42,672 bases of DNA from Actinomyces bowdenii (GTDB taxonomy: Bacteria; Actinomycetota; Actinomycetes; Actinomycetales; Actinomycetaceae). A model generated the notes under the pieces. That model saw only the letters and a list, made by a program, of their open reading frames with translations. It searched no databases and had not been told where the DNA came from. The stretch lies in NCBI RefSeq assembly GCF_017592395.1, contig NZ_JAGFOU010000031.1, forward strand, positions 1 through 42,672, given 5' to 3'. Positions within the stretch are counted from its first letter, which is position 1, and each line of letters opens with the position of its first letter. This document shows, piece by piece, positions 39,738 through 42,672 of this stretch. The translations under genes and the position numbers were made by a program.

Positions 39738-40628
39738 GTGCCCGCTCCAGCAACGCCATCGCCCGCCCCGCACCCCGAGCGCCCCACGGCTGAGCGCCCC
39801 ACCACCGCGCCCGCTGCGCCCTCCGCCGGGGCTCCTGCTCCCGGCGCCCCGGCGGCTGGTGACCCCCTCCCCGGGACCCCGGGCGCCGACCACCCCGTGC
39901 CCTGGGGGATGCAGATCGCCGTGCGCTACGACAAGGTCCACCCGCCCCGCCGCATCGACGTGGCCGAGGCCGCCGCGCGGGCGGTCGTCTCGCTCCTGGC
40001 CGCTCCCGAGTCCGCCCCCGGCGGCCCCTGGCACGACGACGTCGCCCACTGGCGCGATGGGCGCATCCGCAAGCTCGTGCGCCGCGCCCGCGGCAGGCGG
40101 TGGGAGGAGATCGGGCAGCTGCCCGGGATCACCGTCGCCCAGGAGGGGCCCCGGGGGTGGGGAACGGCGGCCGCCCGGGCCTTCGTGCCCGGCCCTGTGC
40201 GGCCACTGCCCGGGGCGCTGGCCAAGACCCAGGTGGAGGGCACCCACTTCCCCAGCGGTGAGGAGCCGCCGCCCCCGCCCGCGGCCGTCACGGCCGGCCT
40301 CGCCGACCCGGCGCAGGCGGCCGGGGTTATCGCCCTGGGGGCGGAGTCGGCCGCCGTCGGCGCCCTGGTGACCATCGAGGTCACGCCCTGGCATGAGATG
40401 AGCTCGGGCAAGCTGGCCGCCCAGTGCGCGCACGCCGCCCAGCTGGCCTGGGAGAGCCCGGCCATGGGGGAGGGGCTGCGCCGGGCCTGGGAGCGCGACG
40501 GGTTCCGGGTGCGCGTCGTGCTGCCCTCGCGCGAGCAGTGGGAGGCTGCCAGCCGCCCCGTCAGCGTCACCGATGCGGGCTACACCGAGCTCGACGGCCC
40601 CACCCTGACCACCCGCGCCTACTGGTGA
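39738..40628 (+). CDS. Peptidyl-tRNA hydrolase, PTH2-type domain
   Basis: The protein has 296 residues. After a ~55-residue Pro/Ala-rich start, the first conserved part (WGMQIAVRYDKV, GRIRKLVRRARGRRWEE, RAFVPGPVRPLP) is that of actinobacterial peptidyl-tRNA hydrolase-like proteins. The C-terminal part has the PTH2 signature MSSGKLAAQCAHAAQLAWE and VVLPSREQWEAA. PTH2 enzymes release tRNA from stalled peptidyl-tRNA. The start at 39738 agrees with the -10 box 7 nt upstream; the far longer frame to 39333 runs through the repeat units and is not credible. Confidence 0.8.
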   Translation: MPAPATPSPAPHPERPTAERPTTAPAAPSAGAPAPGAPAAGDPLPGTPGADHPVPWGMQIAVRYDKVHPPRRIDVAEAAARAVVSLLAAPESAPGGPWHDDVAHWRDGRIRKLVRRARGRRWEEIGQLPGITVAQEGPRGWGTAAARAFVPGPVRPLPGALAKTQVEGTHFPSGEEPPPPPAAVTAGLADPAQAAGVIALGAESAAVGALVTIEVTPWHEMSSGKLAAQCAHAAQLAWESPAMGEGLRRAWERDGFRVRVVLPSREQWEAASRPVSVTDAGYTELDGPTLTTRAYW

Positions 40629-40677
40629 GGGCCGGGATCCCGCCGGTCGCCGTCCGGGCCCATGACGGGGCCGCGCC

Positions 40678-41220
40678 TCAGGCGCGCTCGGGCTCGGGCA
40701 CGCCGCGGAAGACCCACAGCCTCATGAGCACGTACAGGTAGACGCCCTCGCAGCAGGCCGATAGGAACCGCGCCAGCTCGGCGTTCATCCCCAGCCAGTG
40801 CAGCAGGGAGGACAGCCCCAGGATGAAGATGACGTACTGGCTGATCAGGCCCACCACGTAGCGCGAGCCCTGGGCCACCAGGTGGCCATGGGCCTGGAAG
40901 TTCAGCCACCGGTTGAGCAGCAGGGAGTAGAGCCCGGCGATGGCATAGCCCACGGTGACCGCCAGCGGGTAGAACCAGTGCAGCTTCTCGTAGAGGAACC
41001 ACAGGAAGGCAATGTCCAGCAGGAAGGCCGAGCCGTTGATGATCGCGTAGCCGATGAAGGTCACCGGCACGCGGCGGCGCAGCACTGCGGGCAGGCGGCG
41101 GTGGACGGCGTGGATGAGGGCCTGGAAGCGCATGGGGGCACGACGCGGGGAGCCCGGCTGCTGGCTCTGCACCCGCAGCCCCTCCAACGGCACCGGGTCG
41201 GTGTGCGTCGTGGTCGCCAT
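40678..41220 (-). CDS. GtrA-like membrane protein
   Basis: The protein has 180 residues and four membrane helices, starting with FIGYAIINGSAFLLDIAFLW, followed by LAVTVGYAIAGLYSLLLNRW and the characteristic NRWLNF motif, then two more helices. This is the GtrA/DPMS family, often thought to flip lipid-linked sugars for cell-surface glycosylation. The ATG at 41220 has GGAGG 4 nt upstream; longer starts to 41373 have no such support. It is convergent with the hydrolase gene, 49 bp apart. Confidence 0.85.
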   Translation of the reverse strand: MATTTHTDPVPLEGLRVQSQQPGSPRRAPMRFQALIHAVHRRLPAVLRRRVPVTFIGYAIINGSAFLLDIAFLWFLYEKLHWFYPLAVTVGYAIAGLYSLLLNRWLNFQAHGHLVAQGSRYVVGLISQYVIFILGLSSLLHWLGMNAELARFLSACCEGVYLYVLMRLWVFRGVPEPERA

Positions 41221-41477
41221 ATGGCCTCCGTTCCCTGGACTGTCCTGAGCCGCCCCCGCCTGCGTCATCCCCGCGTCCTCGGCCATCGCGGCACCAGGGG
41301 CGGTGCGGGGCGCCCGACGCGGGCGAGGCGGGCACTGCGGGCGAGTCTTCCTCCCGCCCGGTCCCGGTGGCAAGTCTCCCTCAGGATGAGTTCGGCGACG
41401 CCGGCTCCTCCCTGGGGAGGACGGGCCCCCTCAACGCGCCGCGCACGGCAGCCCGCCCGGCTCAGGCCCGGCCCAGC

Positions 41478-42134
41478 TCAGACCCGGCCCAGCTCCTCAG
41501 CCAGCTCGCGGCGCAGCTCCTGGCCCCCGGAGTCGGCCGGGTGGTGGATGGTGCGGATGCCCAGGGCCCGGGCCGCGGCGATGTTCTGGGCGTTGTCGTC
41601 GACGAAGAGGGCCTGCCCGGCGCCGACCCCCGCCAGATCCAGGACCGCGCGGAAGTAGGCGGGATCGGGCTTGGCCGCGCCCACCTCGCAGGAGTAGGCG
41701 TCGATATCGCACAGGCCGTCATAGCCCAGCACGGTGCGCATCCAGTCCCGGCGCTCATGCTGCTGGTTGGTGGCCAGGACCGTGAGGTAGCCGCTGGCGC
41801 GCAGGTCGCGCACCACCTGCCAGGCGGCGGGGTCGGGTGTGGCCCGCCACCACAGGTCCAGCAGGTCCTCGACGCCGGTCTCCAGCCCCAGGCGCTCGAT
41901 GAGGCGGGCCAGCAGGTCGCGCAGGTCCTCGCGCCCCTCCAGCGCATCGGCCTCCCCGGACAGCAGCGCCTCGGCGAAGTCCGGACCGCCCCCGGCCTCC
42001 AGGGCCTCCTGCCAGGGGGTCCCGATGAGCTGGAGGACGCCGTCGGCATCCAGCAGCACGGCGCGCACGGCGCCGGAGGGAGGGAAGGCTGCGGGGGAGG
42101 GGGCGTCTGCTGCGGCAGGGGGCATCGGAGTCAT
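41478..42134 (-). CDS. HAD-superfamily hydrolase
   Basis: The protein has 218 residues. The HAD motifs are VLLDADGVLQ (nucleophile Asp, near residue 28-30), LATNQQ (motif II, near 122), Lys in AAKPDPAYF (motif III, near 157) and FVDDNAQNIAAAR (motif IV, near 180). A cap domain lies between motifs I and II. It resembles HAD-IA phosphatases of unknown substrate such as sugar phosphatases. The ATG at 42134 follows a GGGAG site; a second ATG at 42125 is possible. Confidence 0.85.
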   Translation of the reverse strand: MTPMPPAAADAPSPAAFPPSGAVRAVLLDADGVLQLIGTPWQEALEAGGGPDFAEALLSGEADALEGREDLRDLLARLIERLGLETGVEDLLDLWWRATPDPAAWQVVRDLRASGYLTVLATNQQHERRDWMRTVLGYDGLCDIDAYSCEVGAAKPDPAYFRAVLDLAGVGAGQALFVDDNAQNIAAARALGIRTIHHPADSGGQELRRELAEELGRV

Positions 42135-42406
42135 GGACGAAGTCTCCCACCCCCGGTGGTCCGGGCCCTCTGCCCTCGGATCCGGTCCAGCACGTGGCGC
42201 TGGACTACCGCCACCGGTGGGACGGGGTGCTCGTGGTGCGGGCCTGGAGCGCCGGGCCGATTCACCGGGGCCGGGTCCGGCCTGGAGCGCCGGATCGGCT
42301 GGGCCGGCTGTGCCGGTGGGCGGCGCCTGTGCCCAGGCAGGCGCCGTGCCCCGGGATGGCGGGCCGGGGCCAGTGGGCCAGGGCTGGCGGTGGGATGGGT
42401 TCGATT
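42135..42406. other. GC-rich intergenic region without a supported gene
   Basis: No gene is seen. The motif GGCCTGGAGCGCCGG occurs twice (near 42240 and 42278). The region leads into the inverted array that starts at 42407. Confidence 0.4.
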
Positions 42407-42506
42407 GGGCGTCACTTCGCGACGGAGGCGTCACTTCGCGGAAAGAGCGACACCTACAAGTACCGTCTAAGTCGCGAAGTGACGCCCTTGTCGCGAAGCG
42501 ACGCTC
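42407..42506. repeat. Symmetric array of four inverted TCACTTCGCG sites
   Basis: Two forward copies of GGCGTCACTTCGCG start at 42408 and 42427 (19 bp apart), and two reverse copies, GTCGCGAAGTGACGC and GTCGCGAAGCGACGC, start at 42471 and 42490 (again 19 bp apart). The first forward and first reverse copies are perfect 17-bp inverted repeats (42407-42423 and 42471-42487). A 29-bp centre lies between the two pairs. The block is between the HAD gene and a gene tail at the window edge. Confidence 0.85.
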
Positions 42507-42576
42507 AACCTGCGGCCCCACCACTCTCCCGGCCCCTGGCCCTCCGGTCAAGTCTCTTGGTGTGGTGTTCTTTGTG

Positions 42577-42672
42577 TTAGGTGGTGATGGTCATCAGGGG
42601 GTGGTTGTCGGGGGTGGTGTGGGTCAGGGTGTGGGTTAGTTGCTGGAGTGAGGTCTGGGATAGGTAGCGGCG
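42577..42672 (-). CDS. C-terminal end of an unidentified protein (cut by window edge)
   Basis: The last 31 codons of a minus-strand frame are visible, reading SLQQLTHTLTHTTPDNHPL and ending MTITT before a TAA. The Thr/His/Leu-rich end is unlike the surrounding host genes and may belong to a transposase, but this cannot be shown from 31 residues. No terminator is obvious apart from the array at 42407-42506. Confidence 0.35.
   Translation of the reverse strand, partial: RRYLSQTSLQQLTHTLTHTTPDNHPLMTITT

Overview
The window comes from a high-GC actinobacterium, most likely an Actinomyces-like member of the Actinomycetales. This rests on the strong G/C third-position bias, a CmtR-type regulator, an actinobacterial peptidyl-tRNA hydrolase of the PTH2 type, an LppP/LprE-type lipoprotein, and many genes whose start codon lies 6-7 nt behind a TANNNT -10 box (leaderless transcripts). 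No tRNA, rRNA or CRISPR array was found. All family assignments come from reading motifs; no database search was run.

Left part (1-17.2 kb), accessory: a tandemly doubled 248-bp fragment of an IS1634-type insertion sequence is followed by a damaged defence island. That island reads leftwards as a DISARM-type SNF2 helicase (drmD-like, 7668-11024), a giant Eco57I/PglX-type adenine methyltransferase (drmMI-like, 2710-7668), an AAA ATPase (1363-2676) and only the first ~55 codons of a further helicase. That helicase stub runs head-on into the truncated end of a DUF6119/TIGR04141 gene, so one deletion near position 1165 seems to have removed the rest of both. Next come a VapBC-like toxin-antitoxin pair flanked by imperfect direct repeats, a TPR protein, a degraded gene, a GNAT acetyltransferase, an isoprenylcysteine-methyltransferase-like membrane protein, a DUF952/SAM-methyltransferase pair and a broken hypothetical gene.

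Middle part (17.3-25.1 kb): a Upf1/DNA2-type helicase with a C-terminal nuclease-like domain and a probable 5' frameshift, a DUF417 membrane protein, a SnoaL-ABM fusion, a Tat-exported lipoprotein with a predicted propeller fold, an LppP/LprE-like lipoprotein and the 5' end of a luciferase-like monooxygenase (LLM) gene.

Integrated element (25122-33776): an 8.6-kb integrative mobilizable element splits the LLM gene. It is bounded by an 11-bp direct repeat, GACATGCGCTA; removing one copy plus the insert restores the reading frame exactly. It carries a serine recombinase, two small proteins and a doubtful third, a HUH-endonuclease/helicase Rep protein (the layout seen in CRESS-DNA virus Reps), a MobC-like protein, a relaxase with an out-of-frame overlapping membrane protein gene, and a CmtR regulator with a heavy-metal P-type ATPase. 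Together these explain site-specific integration, replication or mobilization as single-stranded DNA, and a metal-resistance cargo.

Right part (33.8-42.7 kb), mostly host genes: the 3' part of the LLM gene, an Acr3-like permease, an Aer-like PAS protein, an M48 metalloprotease, a PTH2-type hydrolase, a GtrA-like protein, a HAD hydrolase and a gene tail at the edge. Several intergenic regions hold unusual structured repeats. These are paired 96-bp units bounded by TGCACATCTTC/GAAGATGTGCA at 23.8 and 39.4 kb with a related hairpin at 14.7 kb, two covarying ~68-bp palindromes at 13.9 and 16.5 kb, and a symmetric four-site inverted array at 42.4 kb.
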